Source: Microbacterium sp. Root53
GTDB taxonomy: Bacteria; Actinomycetota; Actinomycetes; Actinomycetales; Microbacteriaceae
NCBI RefSeq assembly: GCF_001426925.1
Contig: NZ_LMFR01000012.1
Span: forward strand, 157,239 to 221,238
Direction: 5' to 3'
DNA length: 64,000 nt
The notes under the pieces were generated by a model that was not told the origin of the DNA, searched no databases, and saw only the letters and a program-made list of their open reading frames with translations. Every line of letters starts with the position of its first letter. Positions within the stretch are counted from its first letter, which is position 1. Position numbers and translations under genes: made by a program. Below are positions 45,911-54,830 of the stretch, piece by piece.

Positions 45911-47386
45911 GTGGATCGCACTTCACCCAGGCAGCGCTGGCTGCCGGACAGGCTCGAGCACATCGTGACCACTTTCACCGACCTCGGCGTCGATCAGGAC
46001 ATCGTCGACGCCCTCGCCTCCAAGGGGATCGTCGACGCGTTCCCGATCCAGGAGCAGACCATCCCCCTGGCGATGCCCGGCCAGGACGTCATCGGCCAGG
46101 CCAAGACCGGCACCGGCAAGACCTTCGGCTTCGGCATCCCCGTGGTGCAGCGCCTCGGGCCGAACCCGGAACCCGGCGTCAAGGCGCTCATCGTCGTGCC
46201 GACCCGCGAGCTCGCAGTGCAGGTGTACGAGGACCTCGACCTGCTCACGTCGAACCGCTCCACCAGCGTCGTCGCCATCTACGGCGGCAAGGCCTACGAG
46301 GGCCAGATCGACCAGCTGAAGGCCGGCGCGCAGATCGTCGTCGGCACCCCCGGCCGCCTGATCGACCTCGCGGGCCAGCGCCTGCTCGACCTGTCCAACG
46401 CGACCGAGGTCGTGCTGGACGAGGCCGACAAGATGCTCGACCTCGGCTTCCTGGCCGACATCGAGAAGATCTTCCAGAAGGTCGCCCAGGTGCGCCACAC
46501 GCAGCTGTTCAGCGCCACCATGCCGGGTCCGATCGTCGCGCTCGCGCGCCGGTTCATGTCGAACCCGATCCACATCCGCGCCACGGACCCGGACGAGGGC
46601 CTCACGCAGGCGAACATCAAGCACATCGTCTACCGGGCGCACTCGCTCGACAAGGACGAGGTCATCGCCCGCATCCTGCAGGCCGAGGGCCGCGGCAAGA
46701 CCGTGATCTTCACGCGCACGAAGCGCGCCGCGCAGCGCCTGGTCGACGAGCTGACCGACCGCGGGTTCAACGTGGGCGGCGTCCACGGCGACATGGGTCA
46801 GGAGCAGCGCGAGCGCTCCATGGCCGCGTTCAAGGCCGGCAAGAAGGACGTGCTCGTCGCGACGGACGTCGCCGCGCGCGGCATCGACGTGGACGACGTC
46901 ACGCACGTGATCAACCACACCATCCCGGACGACGACAAGACGTACCTGCACCGCGCCGGCCGCACGGGTCGGGCGGGCCGCACGGGCATCGCGGTCACCT
47001 TCGTGGACTGGGACGACCTGCACAAGTGGGCGCTCATCAACCGCGCGCTCGAGTTCGGCCAGCCCGAGCCCACCGAGACGTACTCGTCGAGCCCGCACCT
47101 GTACACCGACCTGGACATCCCGGCCGGCACCAAGGGACGCCTGACGACGGCCCCCAAGGCCGAGCGTCCGCAGCGCAACGAGCGCCGCAGCGAGGGCGAG
47201 GGCCGGGAGCGCACGCGCCGTCGCCGTCGCCCCGAGGACCAGGCCGCCGAGGCGCCCGCCGAGAAGCCCGAGGGCTCCGGCACGCACGACGGCGCCGGCA
47301 AGGAGCACCACGACGGCAAGCCCGCCGCGGCGCGCCGCCGCCGTCGCCGTCGCCGCGCCTCGGGCCAGACCGCCCAGGGCGCCTGA
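45911..47386 (+). CDS. DEAD-box RNA helicase (RhlE/CshA-like)
   Basis: 491 residues from GTG 45911; GTG 45965 (VTTFTDLGVDQD) is an equally good start and is where most homologues begin. Full DEAD-box set: Q motif GIVDAFPIQEQTI, motif I AKTGTGKT, PTRELAVQ, GG, TPGRLID, DEAD in VLDEADKML, SAT, then VIFTRTKRAA, ARGIDVDDVTHVIN and HRAGRTGRAG. The C-terminal ~110 residues are Arg-, Glu- and Pro-rich with runs of up to ten Arg, an RNA-binding disordered tail. RNA remodelling, ribosome assembly or cold adaptation by family. A TAGGCT at 45851-45856 suggests a 5' leader of about 50 nt. Confidence 0.94.
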   Translation: MDRTSPRQRWLPDRLEHIVTTFTDLGVDQDIVDALASKGIVDAFPIQEQTIPLAMPGQDVIGQAKTGTGKTFGFGIPVVQRLGPNPEPGVKALIVVPTRELAVQVYEDLDLLTSNRSTSVVAIYGGKAYEGQIDQLKAGAQIVVGTPGRLIDLAGQRLLDLSNATEVVLDEADKMLDLGFLADIEKIFQKVAQVRHTQLFSATMPGPIVALARRFMSNPIHIRATDPDEGLTQANIKHIVYRAHSLDKDEVIARILQAEGRGKTVIFTRTKRAAQRLVDELTDRGFNVGGVHGDMGQEQRERSMAAFKAGKKDVLVATDVAARGIDVDDVTHVINHTIPDDDKTYLHRAGRTGRAGRTGIAVTFVDWDDLHKWALINRALEFGQPEPTETYSSSPHLYTDLDIPAGTKGRLTTAPKAERPQRNERRSEGEGRERTRRRRRPEDQAAEAPAEKPEGSGTHDGAGKEHHDGKPAAARRRRRRRRASGQTAQGA

Positions 47387-47399
47387 TCCAGCAACGCCC

Positions 47400-47419
47400 G
47401 GGGGCGGGACCCCGCCCCC
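47400..47419 (+). terminator. Terminator of the DEAD-box helicase gene
   Basis: GGGGGCGG (47400-47407) and CCGCCCCC (47412-47419) form an 8-bp GC stem with a 4-nt loop, 13 nt after the stop and followed by CGCGTTTCG. Confidence 0.65.
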
Positions 47420-47464
47420 GCGTTTCGCGAAGCACCTGTGCCGTCGTGCGAGCGTCAGCGAGCG

Positions 47465-47558
47465 TGGAGCGAAGCGACCGCGCGCGAAGCGCGCCCTCAC
47501 GCCTCAATGGAGCGAAGCGACAGTGGTCGAGCGGCGAGCGGCACCCCGAAGGGGTGCC
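47465..47558. repeat. REP-like intergenic repeat and hairpin
   Basis: TGGAGCGAAGCGAC occurs at 47465-47478 and again at 47508-47521, the first within a local palindromic context (CGCGCGAAGCGCGC at 47480-47493). Next comes a perfect 8-bp hairpin GGCACCCC-GAA-GGGGTGCC (47540-47558). No open frame of genome-like codon use crosses the block. It lies between the helicase terminator and the convergent PHP gene. This looks like a repetitive extragenic element of the genus. Confidence 0.6.
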
Positions 47559-47584
47559 CGAGCCGATCGACGGGCGTGAGAGGA

Positions 47585-48475
47585 CTAGGGATACACCGGG
47601 GCGATGCCGGTGGCGCGCTCGATGATGCGGGCCACCATCTCGTCGGTCGTAGTGTTCTCGCCCGGCAGGTTGGGCTTGCCGCGGCCGTGGTAGTCGCTCG
47701 AGCCGGTCACGATGAGGTCGCGGTCGGCCGCGATGCGGCGCAGGATGCGCTTGCCCGCCTCGGTGTTCTCCCGGTGGTCGATCTCGAAGCCGGCCAGGCC
47801 GGCGTCGATCAGGTCGTGGATCACCGGCTCCGGCAGCATCCGGGCGCGACCCGAGGGCGTCGGATGCGCGATGATGACGACTCCCCCGGCCCGCGTGACG
47901 AGCTCGACGACGCGGTGCGGCGCGGGCGCGTAGTGGGGCTCGTAGTAGCCCTCGCGCGGGTGCAGGATGCCGTCGAACGCCTCGCCGCGGTCCCGCACCA
48001 GACCGCGTGCGACGAGCGCGTCGGCGATGTGCGGACGCCCCACGGTCGCGTCCTCGGTCGTCTGCGCGAGCACGTCGTCCCACGTCAGGTCGTAGTCGCG
48101 CGAGATGTTGCGCACGATCCGCTCGGCCCGGCCGATCCGGTCGCCGCGGATCCGATCTGTCTCGGCCCGCAGCGCAGCGTCGTCCGGATCGAACAGGTAC
48201 GAGAGCATGTGGACGCTGCGCCACTCGTGCTTGGCCGAGAACTCCATGCCGGGCAGCAGCGTCATGCCGAGCGACACGGCCGCCTCGGCCGCCTCCGCCC
48301 ATCCAGCGGTCGTGTCGTGGTCGGTGAGCGCGACGGTGCGAAGCCCGTGCCGGTGCGCCGACGCCATCACGTCGGCCGGCGGCTCGGTGCCGTCCGACCG
48401 CGCGGAGTGCAGGTGCAGGTCGCTCGGGCCGCTGAATCGCTGCGCCGGGATGCCGGTGCCGCCCAGTTCTCCCAC
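47585..48475 (-). CDS. PHP domain phosphoesterase (RNase AM / 3',5'-nucleotide phosphatase type)
   Basis: 296 residues from GTG 48475, with TACGAT (minus, 48487-48482) 6 nt upstream. PHP metal-binding motifs: DLHLHSARSDG near residue 19, LTDHDTTAGW near 50, GMEFSAKH near 75, GVVIIAHPTPSG near 197 and TGSSDYHGRGK near 265. Single-domain PHP proteins of this type hydrolyse 3',5'-bisphosphonucleotides or act as 5'-3' exoribonucleases (RNase AM, YciV). Convergent with the DEAD-box helicase gene. Substrate not determinable from sequence. Confidence 0.9.
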   Translation of the reverse strand: MGELGGTGIPAQRFSGPSDLHLHSARSDGTEPPADVMASAHRHGLRTVALTDHDTTAGWAEAAEAAVSLGMTLLPGMEFSAKHEWRSVHMLSYLFDPDDAALRAETDRIRGDRIGRAERIVRNISRDYDLTWDDVLAQTTEDATVGRPHIADALVARGLVRDRGEAFDGILHPREGYYEPHYAPAPHRVVELVTRAGGVVIIAHPTPSGRARMLPEPVIHDLIDAGLAGFEIDHRENTEAGKRILRRIAADRDLIVTGSSDYHGRGKPNLPGENTTTDEMVARIIERATGIAPVYP

Positions 48476-48604
48476 GAGCCGATCGTAGCCGCTCGCAGGC
48501 GCCCCGGAGCGCGGCGCGTCCGGCCGCTCGGAGCCCTCCCGACATGACCCCCGGACGGTGCCGCATCCGCCGCTTTCCCAGGTCGCCGACCTAGGGTCGA
48601 AGGC

Positions 48605-49633
48605 GTGCTGCGACTGCTCGGGATCCTCGTGACCGTGGTGTTCGCGATCGCGACCGCGGTGCTCACGTGGCCGTCGTTCTTCCATCTGGAGCGGACCGTC
48701 CCGGTCGCCCAGATCGTGTCGATGCGCGGGGTCATGGTGGCCGGCTTCGCCGTCCTGACGCTCCTCTTCCTGCTGTTCGCGCTCGCCCGCCCCCTGCGCG
48801 GCTTCGCGATGTCGATGGCCCTGGTCGCGGCGATCGGCGCCATCGCGGGCGGCGTCACGCTCGGGATGCGCGGGTACGGCGACGCGCTGCCGGCCGAGAC
48901 CGCCAGCAGCGTGCGCGTCATGACGTGGAACACGGCGGGAGAGGCCACCGGCGCGTATCAGATCGCCCAGACCGCCGTGGCGATGAACGCCGACATCATC
49001 GCGCTGCCCGAGACCGCGCAGAGCGTGGGCGAGAACGTGGCGATCGAGATGCGCGAGCTCGGCCGCCCGATGTGGGTCCACCACGTGCAGTACCACGAGG
49101 AGATCGAGCGGGGCCCGCAGTCGTGGGTCACGACCATCCTGATCTCCCCCGACCTGGGCGACTACGCCGTCATCGAGTCGTCGGACGACGGAACCAGCAA
49201 CACTCAGGTGCTGCCGAGCGCGGTCGTCATGCCGGTGGACGGCATCGGCCCCACGGTCGTCGCCGTGCACGCGATCGCCCCGCGCCCCTCCTACATGGAG
49301 CTGTGGCAGCAGGACCTGCAGTGGATCGCGGACCAGTGCCCGGCGGGCGAGGACGTCATCATCGCGGGCGACTTCAACGCGACGGTCGACCACATGACGT
49401 CGCTGGCCGCGGACGGGTACGATCTCGGCTACTGCCGCGACGCGGCCGCCCAGACGGGCAACGGCGGCGTGGGAACGTGGCCCACGGACGTCCCGGCGCT
49501 GCTGGCGACGCCGATCGACCACGTCATGCACTCCGACTCGTGGCGCGCGACCGGCTCGATCGTGCTGACGAACCTGGACGGCGCGGGGAGCGACCACCGG
49601 CCGCTCGTCGTGCAGCTGGAGCCGGCCGGCTGA
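48605..49633 (+). CDS. Membrane-anchored endonuclease/exonuclease/phosphatase (EEP) family protein
   Basis: 342 residues, GTG start with TAGGGT at 48592-48597, 7 nt upstream (leaderless). Three N-terminal hydrophobic helices (about 4-21, 38-60 and 66-88), then an EEP domain outside the membrane: VRVMTWNTAG near residue 102, IIALPETAQ near 130, VIIAGDFNATVDH near 255, IDHVMHS and SDHRPLVVQL at the end. The catalytic Asn, Glu, Asp-x-Asn and Asp-His are present. This architecture fits an extracytoplasmic phosphodiesterase or lipid phosphatase; substrate unknown. Confidence 0.9.
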   Translation: MLRLLGILVTVVFAIATAVLTWPSFFHLERTVPVAQIVSMRGVMVAGFAVLTLLFLLFALARPLRGFAMSMALVAAIGAIAGGVTLGMRGYGDALPAETASSVRVMTWNTAGEATGAYQIAQTAVAMNADIIALPETAQSVGENVAIEMRELGRPMWVHHVQYHEEIERGPQSWVTTILISPDLGDYAVIESSDDGTSNTQVLPSAVVMPVDGIGPTVVAVHAIAPRPSYMELWQQDLQWIADQCPAGEDVIIAGDFNATVDHMTSLAADGYDLGYCRDAAAQTGNGGVGTWPTDVPALLATPIDHVMHSDSWRATGSIVLTNLDGAGSDHRPLVVQLEPAG

Positions 49634-49636
49634 GGA

Positions 49637-50020
49637 TCAGGCGCGACGCGACCGGCGCACCGCGCGCGCGACGAGGCGCCAGCCCAGCAGCAGCGCCGCG
49701 AGGGCGAACGCGGCGACGATCACGAACGGCGCGGCCGTGCCCTGCCCCGTCGCCATCCGCAGCAGCATGCCGCCGACGAGCGTGGCCGCGTACGCGACGG
49801 CGCCCGACCGGAGGGATGCCGTGTGCCCGCCGAGCGCGAACCGGTTGACGAGCCATCCGATCACGAGCCCCACGACGAAGGGCCCCGCGGTCGCGGGGAA
49901 TCCGGCGCCGATCGGCGCCTCGCCGTGCGTGCCGCGGCCCAGCGCGCAGAACGCGAGGACCAGGACGAGGTCGATCGTGTACACGAGCGCAGGATGCATC
50001 GGGCGGGCGGGAGCGGTCAC
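49637..50020 (-). CDS. DUF3054 membrane protein
   Basis: 127 residues, GTG start with TAGCCT (minus, 50032-50027) 6 nt upstream. Four hydrophobic helices. The YTIDLVLVLAFCALGRGTHGE start, the GPFVVGLVIGWLV second helix and the GMLLRMATGQGTAAPFVIVA third/fourth helix define DUF3054. Function unknown. Convergent with the EEP gene (3 nt between stops). Confidence 0.9.
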   Translation of the reverse strand: MTAPARPMHPALVYTIDLVLVLAFCALGRGTHGEAPIGAGFPATAGPFVVGLVIGWLVNRFALGGHTASLRSGAVAYAATLVGGMLLRMATGQGTAAPFVIVAAFALAALLLGWRLVARAVRRSRRA

Positions 50021-50076
50021 GCTCCCAGGCTAGGCGAGACCGCGCGGACACCGCCCACCGGTGAGAGACTGGGAGC

Positions 50077-51474
50077 ATGTCAGAGACCACCGAGAAGCAG
50101 ACCGAGAAGCCGGGCGTCACGAACCGCAAGCAGCCGTACCCGCAGGGCTTCCTCGACACGATCTCGGAGGGCTGGGCCGAGCGCCCGGAGCAGCTGCCTC
50201 CGTTGCGCGAGCAGGCGCCGTACGCCGCCGCGCGCCGCGCCGCGGTCTCGCGGGCCTTCCCGGGCAGGCGCCTGGTCGTCCCGGCCGGACCGCTCAAGCA
50301 GCGCAGCAACGACACGGACTACCCCTTCCGCGTGCACTCGGCGTTCGCGCACCTGACGGGATGGGGCGCGGACTCGGAGCCCGACTCGGTCCTGGTGTTC
50401 GAGCCCACCGACGACGGACACGACGTCACCCTGTACTTCCGGGAGCGCGCCGACCGCACGACCGCCGAGTTCTACTCGGACGCCACGATCGGAGAGTTCT
50501 GGATCGGCCCGCGCCCCGCGCTCGGCGGCGTCGCCGGCGAGCTCGGCCTGCCGACCGCCCACATCGACGCGTTCGAGTCGAAGGAGGGCGACCTCGTCGT
50601 CGACCAGGACGAGGATCTCACGCGCTTCGTGTCCGAGCTGCGCCTGGTCAAGGACGAGTTCGAGATCGCGCAGATGCGCCTCGCCGTGCAGGTGACCGCC
50701 GACGGCTTCGACGACATCGTGCGCGAGCTGCCGCGCATCGTCGAGCACCCCCGCGGCGAGCGGGTGGTCGAGGGCGTCTTCCACCAGCGCGCCCGCAGCG
50801 ACGGCAACTGGGAGGGCTACGACACGATCGCCGCGTCGGGCCCGCACGCCTGCTACCTGCACTGGACGCGCAACGACGGCGCCGTCCTGCCGGGAGACCT
50901 CATCCTGATCGACGCCGGCGCCGAGGTCGACAGCCTCTACACCGCGGACATCACCCGCACGCTGCCCGTGAGCGGCACGTTCACGCCCATCCAGCGCAAG
51001 ATCTACGAGACCGTGCGCGAGGCGGCCGACGCGGCGTTCGCCGCGGCCCGGCCGGGCGTGAAGTTCCGGGCGCTGCACGAGGCCGCCATGGAGGTCCTCG
51101 CGCGCCGCACGGCCGAGTGGGGCCTGCTGCCGGTGACGGCCGAGGAGGCGCTGGACGCCGACCGCGGCGGCCACCACCGCCGGTACATGGTGCACGGCAC
51201 CAGCCACCACCTCGGCCTGGACGTGCACGACTGCGCCCAGGCGCGACGCGAGATGTACTACGACGGCGTCCTCGAGCCCGGCATGGTGTTCACGATCGAG
51301 CCGGGCCTGTACTTCCAGATCGACGATCTGACGGTCCCCGAGGAGTACCGTGGCATCGGCGTGCGCATCGAGGACGACGTGCTGCTCAACGAGGACGGCC
51401 CCGTGAACCTCTCGGCGGCGATCCCGCGCACGGCGGACGAGATCGAGGCCTGGATCAGCCGGTCTCGCAGCTGA
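50077..51474 (+). CDS. pepP: Xaa-Pro aminopeptidase (aminopeptidase P, M24B)
   Basis: 465 residues, start supported by GAGACT at 50065-50070, 6 nt upstream. N-terminal AMP_N domain (about 25-190) and C-terminal pita-bread metallopeptidase with the two-metal site: Asp in LIDAGAEVDSLYTADITRTLPV (near residue 280), His in MVHGTSHHLGLDVHD (near 375), Glu in FTIEPGLYF (near 407) and Glu in GVRIEDDVLL (near 430). Removes N-terminal residues before proline. Normal length for actinobacterial PepP. Confidence 0.95.
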   Translation: MSETTEKQTEKPGVTNRKQPYPQGFLDTISEGWAERPEQLPPLREQAPYAAARRAAVSRAFPGRRLVVPAGPLKQRSNDTDYPFRVHSAFAHLTGWGADSEPDSVLVFEPTDDGHDVTLYFRERADRTTAEFYSDATIGEFWIGPRPALGGVAGELGLPTAHIDAFESKEGDLVVDQDEDLTRFVSELRLVKDEFEIAQMRLAVQVTADGFDDIVRELPRIVEHPRGERVVEGVFHQRARSDGNWEGYDTIAASGPHACYLHWTRNDGAVLPGDLILIDAGAEVDSLYTADITRTLPVSGTFTPIQRKIYETVREAADAAFAAARPGVKFRALHEAAMEVLARRTAEWGLLPVTAEEALDADRGGHHRRYMVHGTSHHLGLDVHDCAQARREMYYDGVLEPGMVFTIEPGLYFQIDDLTVPEEYRGIGVRIEDDVLLNEDGPVNLSAAIPRTADEIEAWISRSRS

Positions 51475-51492
51475 CCTGAGACAAGGACGACT

Positions 51493-51537
51493 CCGCGGCA
51501 CGAGGACGATTCCACCTTGGATGTCCTTGCGTCGCGG
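51493..51537 (+). terminator. Terminator of pepP
   Basis: A 15-bp stem with two G-T pairs and one mismatch (51493-51507 / 51523-51537) and a 15-nt loop, 19 nt after the stop and followed by ATTCTTCCC. It lies between convergent genes. Confidence 0.6.
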
Positions 51538-51580
51538 ATTCTTCCCGGTCTGGCGCCGCGCGACGCGACCGGTCGTGCCG

Positions 51581-52237
51581 TCAGCGGACGAACGCGGCGA
51601 CGATCGGCGCGAGCTCCGCGCCGATCACGTCGGCGGCGCGCTTGCGACCCTTGACCGCGAACGAGTGGTCGCCGCCCTCGATCCAGGACACGGTCGCGTC
51701 CTGACAGGTCGCGACCACCGCGTCGAAGTGCTCGCGCGGCTGGATGAACGGGTCGTTCTCGCCCTCCACGAACAGCTGCGGCGCCTCGATCGCGGGCAGG
51801 TGCTCGGCCCGCGGCCGGTCGGGGCGCCCGGGCGGATGCAGCGGGTAGCCGAGGTAGATCAGGCCGCGTACCGGGAAGTCGCCCTCCGCGGCCGCCATGG
51901 ACGCCATCCGGCCGCCGTAGGACTTGCCCGCGGCCCACACGGGCAGGCCGTCGCCGGACGCGTGGTCCACGACCGCGCGCCACGTCGCGATCGCGTCGGC
52001 CGGGCGCCCCGGCATGCGGCGCCCCGCCTCGACGTACGGGAAGTTGAACCGGATGACCGTGAGCCCCTCGCCCGCGAGCGCCGCGCCGAGTCCGGCCAGG
52101 AACGGATGGCGCATGCCGGCGCCCGCGCCGTGTGCCAGGGCCACGATGCCGCGCGGCGACTCGGCGGCGTCGACGGCCAGGGAGACCGAGGTCTCACCGC
52201 CGGGAAGCGCGACGGCGAGCGAGCCCTCCGCGGTCAC
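51581..52237 (-). CDS. Alpha/beta hydrolase, KANL3/Tex30-like family
   Basis: 218 residues, GTG start overlapping the upstream gene's stop by 4 nt. LAHGAGAGMRHPF near residue 33 (oxyanion region), nucleophile AAGKSYGGRMAS near 105 (GxSxG), Asp in FVEGENDPFIQP near 162 and His in IEGGDHSFAVKGRK near 188. This belongs to the small dienelactone-hydrolase-like KANL3/Tex30 group; substrate unknown. Coupled with a general-stress-type membrane protein. Confidence 0.85.
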   Translation of the reverse strand: MTAEGSLAVALPGGETSVSLAVDAAESPRGIVALAHGAGAGMRHPFLAGLGAALAGEGLTVIRFNFPYVEAGRRMPGRPADAIATWRAVVDHASGDGLPVWAAGKSYGGRMASMAAAEGDFPVRGLIYLGYPLHPPGRPDRPRAEHLPAIEAPQLFVEGENDPFIQPREHFDAVVATCQDATVSWIEGGDHSFAVKGRKRAADVIGAELAPIVAAFVR

Positions 52238-52905
52238 GCGCCGCCGCGGGTGTCGCCGGGGCCCTCCCCATCGGGGCGCGGCGGGGCGACCGGGTCCGCG
52301 CCCGGTTCCGCCGGGGCGGACGGCACGTGCGGCTCCGGATGCGCCGCGGGCGCCGCGGGAGGAGCGGTCGGCTCGACGCGCACGCCGTAGCGCGGGGGCT
52401 CGGTCGCGGCGGGCGGGGCCGCCGCCGGCGCGGGCGGCGCGCTGCTCGCGCCCAGCGCCTGGCGGGCCTTCGCCACGCTGCGCGGCAGCACCGTGACCTC
52501 GTAGTGGTCGGCCGACACCTGCATGACGCTGGCGAAGTCGCGACGCCGGCGCAGCAGCGCGTACGCGATGAGACGGAACAGCATGCCGAACGCGATGCCG
52601 ACGAGCAGCAGGCCCGCGAACACGGACATCGGCAGGCCCGGCGTCCAGATCACGACCATCGCCGCGAACAGCAGGCCGAGCAGCACGCCGTTGACCGCAC
52701 CCGACCAGGCGGCCTGCGCATAGCCGAGCCGGCCTGTGACCTTCTCGACCGAGCGCAACGCCGTGCCGACGATCGCGATGTCGGCGGCGGGCACCTCGGC
52801 CGCGATCAGCCGCGACACGGCCTTCTGCGCCGCGTCGTACTCCTTGAAGCTCGCCACGGTCTCGCCGACCTCGAACTGTCGGCCCATCCCGCTCATCATG
52901 CTCAT
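52234..52905 (-). CDS. General stress protein (YflT/GSP17M-like domain) with two membrane helices
   Basis: 223 residues if started at ATG 52905; ATG 52914 is an equal alternative (GGAAG lies just upstream). N-terminal domain VASFKEYDAAQKAVSRLIAAEVPAADIAIVG (residues about 14-44) matches the heat-induced stress protein YflT domain, followed by two hydrophobic helices (about 68-87 and 91-112). Residues 145-223 are Pro/Ala-rich and disordered. Translationally coupled to the alpha/beta hydrolase. Stress function is by family resemblance only. Confidence 0.75.
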   Translation of the reverse strand: MSMMSGMGRQFEVGETVASFKEYDAAQKAVSRLIAAEVPAADIAIVGTALRSVEKVTGRLGYAQAAWSGAVNGVLLGLLFAAMVVIWTPGLPMSVFAGLLLVGIAFGMLFRLIAYALLRRRRDFASVMQVSADHYEVTVLPRSVAKARQALGASSAPPAPAAAPPAATEPPRYGVRVEPTAPPAAPAAHPEPHVPSAPAEPGADPVAPPRPDGEGPGDTRGGA

Positions 52906-52990
52906 GCGCGCCATTCTTCCACGTACCTCATCGCGGCAGGCCGAGGTCGCCGCCCGCCGCGCGCGGGCGCGGCGCCCGTAGGGTGGGAGC

Positions 52991-53479
52991 GTGCCGATCC
53001 CCGACCCGGACCCTGCCGCTCTGGCCGCCTTCTGGGCCGACGCTCGCGCCGCAATCGCGGCATCCGCGCCCGAGGTGCAGCTCCCCGAAGAGCCGCCGTC
53101 CGCGTGGGGGTTCGGCGGCACGCCCGAGCACGCCGACGCGCTGCTCGATCTCGTCCTGCGCGGCGTCAAGACCGGCACGGCGAGCGCGGTCTGGGACTTC
53201 GAGGCCTCGGGCGAGGAGTTCCCCGCGCCCGGCCAGCTCGACATCATCCTGGACGGAGCCGGACGCCCGCGCGCCGTCATCCAGAACACGGCGCATGCGG
53301 TCGTCCCCTTCGACGAGGTGGACGCCGAGCACGCGCACGCGGAGGGCGAGGGCGACCGCTCGCTGGATCACTGGCGAGCGTCGCACGAGCGCTTCTTCAC
53401 GGAGTTCGCGGAGCACGAGCGCGGCTTCTCCCCATCCATGCCGGTGCTCATCGAGCGCTTCCGCGTCCTGCACCCCTGA
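52991..53479 (+). CDS. ASCH domain protein
   Basis: 162 residues, GTG start with TAGGGT at 52979-52984, 6 nt upstream (leaderless). The region WGFGGTPEHADALLDLVLRGVKTGTAS and VIQNTAHAVVPFDEVDAEHAHAEGEGD...HERFF is the DUF984-type ASCH fold (PUA-like), proposed to bind RNA or nucleotides; some members are ASC-1-like regulators or N4-acetylcytidine amidohydrolases. Lone gene. Function unknown. Confidence 0.86.
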   Translation: MPIPDPDPAALAAFWADARAAIAASAPEVQLPEEPPSAWGFGGTPEHADALLDLVLRGVKTGTASAVWDFEASGEEFPAPGQLDIILDGAGRPRAVIQNTAHAVVPFDEVDAEHAHAEGEGDRSLDHWRASHERFFTEFAEHERGFSPSMPVLIERFRVLHP

Positions 53480-53537
53480 CGCCCGCCGGCCCGCCGGGCC
53501 GGAACGCCGGAGCGGGGCCGCGGGCTACGCTGGGAGC

Positions 53538-54830
53538 ATGAGCACGCAGAGGGTTTTCGCGGCGCGCCTGGCCGGCTGCCCCGTCTTCGACCCCGCGGGC
53601 GACCGGCTCGGCAAGGTCCGGGACGTCGTCGTCGTGTACCGAAGTAGCGCGGCCCCGCGCGTGATCGGCCTGGTGTGCGAGATCCCCGGCCGCCGTCAGG
53701 TGTTCGTCTCGATCGGGCGCATCACCTCGATCTCGTCCGGCCAGGTCATCACGACCGGCCTGATCAACGTGCGCCGGTTCCAGCCCCGCGCCGACGAGGT
53801 GCGCGTGCTCGCCGAGATCGTGGGCCGCCGCGTCCATTTCGTGGACGGCAGCGGATCGGCCGTGATCGAGGACGTCGCGATCGAGCCCAACCGCGTGGGC
53901 GAGTGGGCCATCGGCCAGCTGTTCCTGCGCAAGCCCAAGACCAGCGCGTCCCCGTTCGCGAAGGGCCCGACCACGTTCGCGACGTGGAGCGAGGTGCGCG
54001 AGCAGCACACGCCGGGCGAGGCGCAGTCCGCCGAGGCCCTGGCCGCCAGCTACGCCGAGCTGCGCCCCGCCGACCTCGCCAACACGCTGCTGGACCTGCC
54101 CGAGGAGCGGATGATCGAGGTCGCCGAGGAGCTCTCCGACGAGCGCCTCGCGGACGCGCTCGAGGAGATGCCCGAGGAGGAGCAGGTCCACATCCTCGAG
54201 AAGCTGGGCGACGAGCGCGCCGCCGACGTGCTCGACGCCATGGAGCCCGACGACGCGGCCGACCTCCTGGCGGAGCTCGAGCCCGAGCGCAGCGAGGAGC
54301 TGCTCCAGCTGATGGAGCCCGAGGAGGCCGAGGACGTGCGCATGCTGCTGCGCTACGGCTCCGACACCGCGGGCGGCCTGATGACGACCGAGCCGATCAT
54401 CATGTCGGCCGATGCGACGATCGCCGAGGCGCTCGCGACCATCCGCCGGCACGAGCTGCACCCCGCCCTGGCGGCGAGCGTGTTCGTGACGCTGCCGCCG
54501 TACGAGACCCCCACGGGACGCTTCCTCGGCGCCGTGCACTTCCAGCGGATGCTCCGCTACCCGCCGCACGAGCGCATCGGCGCCATCCTGGACGACACGC
54601 TCGAGCCGGTGCCCGTCACGGCGTCGGCCGCCGAGGTCGCCCGGCGACTCGCGAGCTACGACCTCGTGTCGCTGCCCGTGGTCGATCAGGCGCACCGCCT
54701 GGTCGGCGCGATCAGCGTCGACGACATGCTCGACTACCTGCTGCCCGACGACTGGCGCTCGCAGGATGCGGACCATCCGCTCCCGCCCGCGCCCGTGACC
54801 GGCACGATCCCGACGGTGGGGCGCACGTGA
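53538..54830 (+). CDS. Soluble MgtE N-terminal/CBS domain protein with PRC-barrel
   Basis: 430 residues, start supported by TACGCT at 53526-53531, 6 nt upstream. PRC-barrel-like segment (residues 1-70), linker, MgtE_N superhelix (about 170-280) made of repeating LxELxPERxxELLxLMxPEEAED units, then two CBS domains (about 285-410, including GGLMTTEPIIMSADATIAEAL and LVGAISVDDMLDYL). The transporter domain of real MgtE channels is absent, so this is a soluble magnesium-sensing-type module. It overlaps the DUF1003 membrane protein by one base (TGATG), which suggests a two-part system. Confidence 0.88.
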   Translation: MSTQRVFAARLAGCPVFDPAGDRLGKVRDVVVVYRSSAAPRVIGLVCEIPGRRQVFVSIGRITSISSGQVITTGLINVRRFQPRADEVRVLAEIVGRRVHFVDGSGSAVIEDVAIEPNRVGEWAIGQLFLRKPKTSASPFAKGPTTFATWSEVREQHTPGEAQSAEALAASYAELRPADLANTLLDLPEERMIEVAEELSDERLADALEEMPEEEQVHILEKLGDERAADVLDAMEPDDAADLLAELEPERSEELLQLMEPEEAEDVRMLLRYGSDTAGGLMTTEPIIMSADATIAEALATIRRHELHPALAASVFVTLPPYETPTGRFLGAVHFQRMLRYPPHERIGAILDDTLEPVPVTASAAEVARRLASYDLVSLPVVDQAHRLVGAISVDDMLDYLLPDDWRSQDADHPLPPAPVTGTIPTVGRT

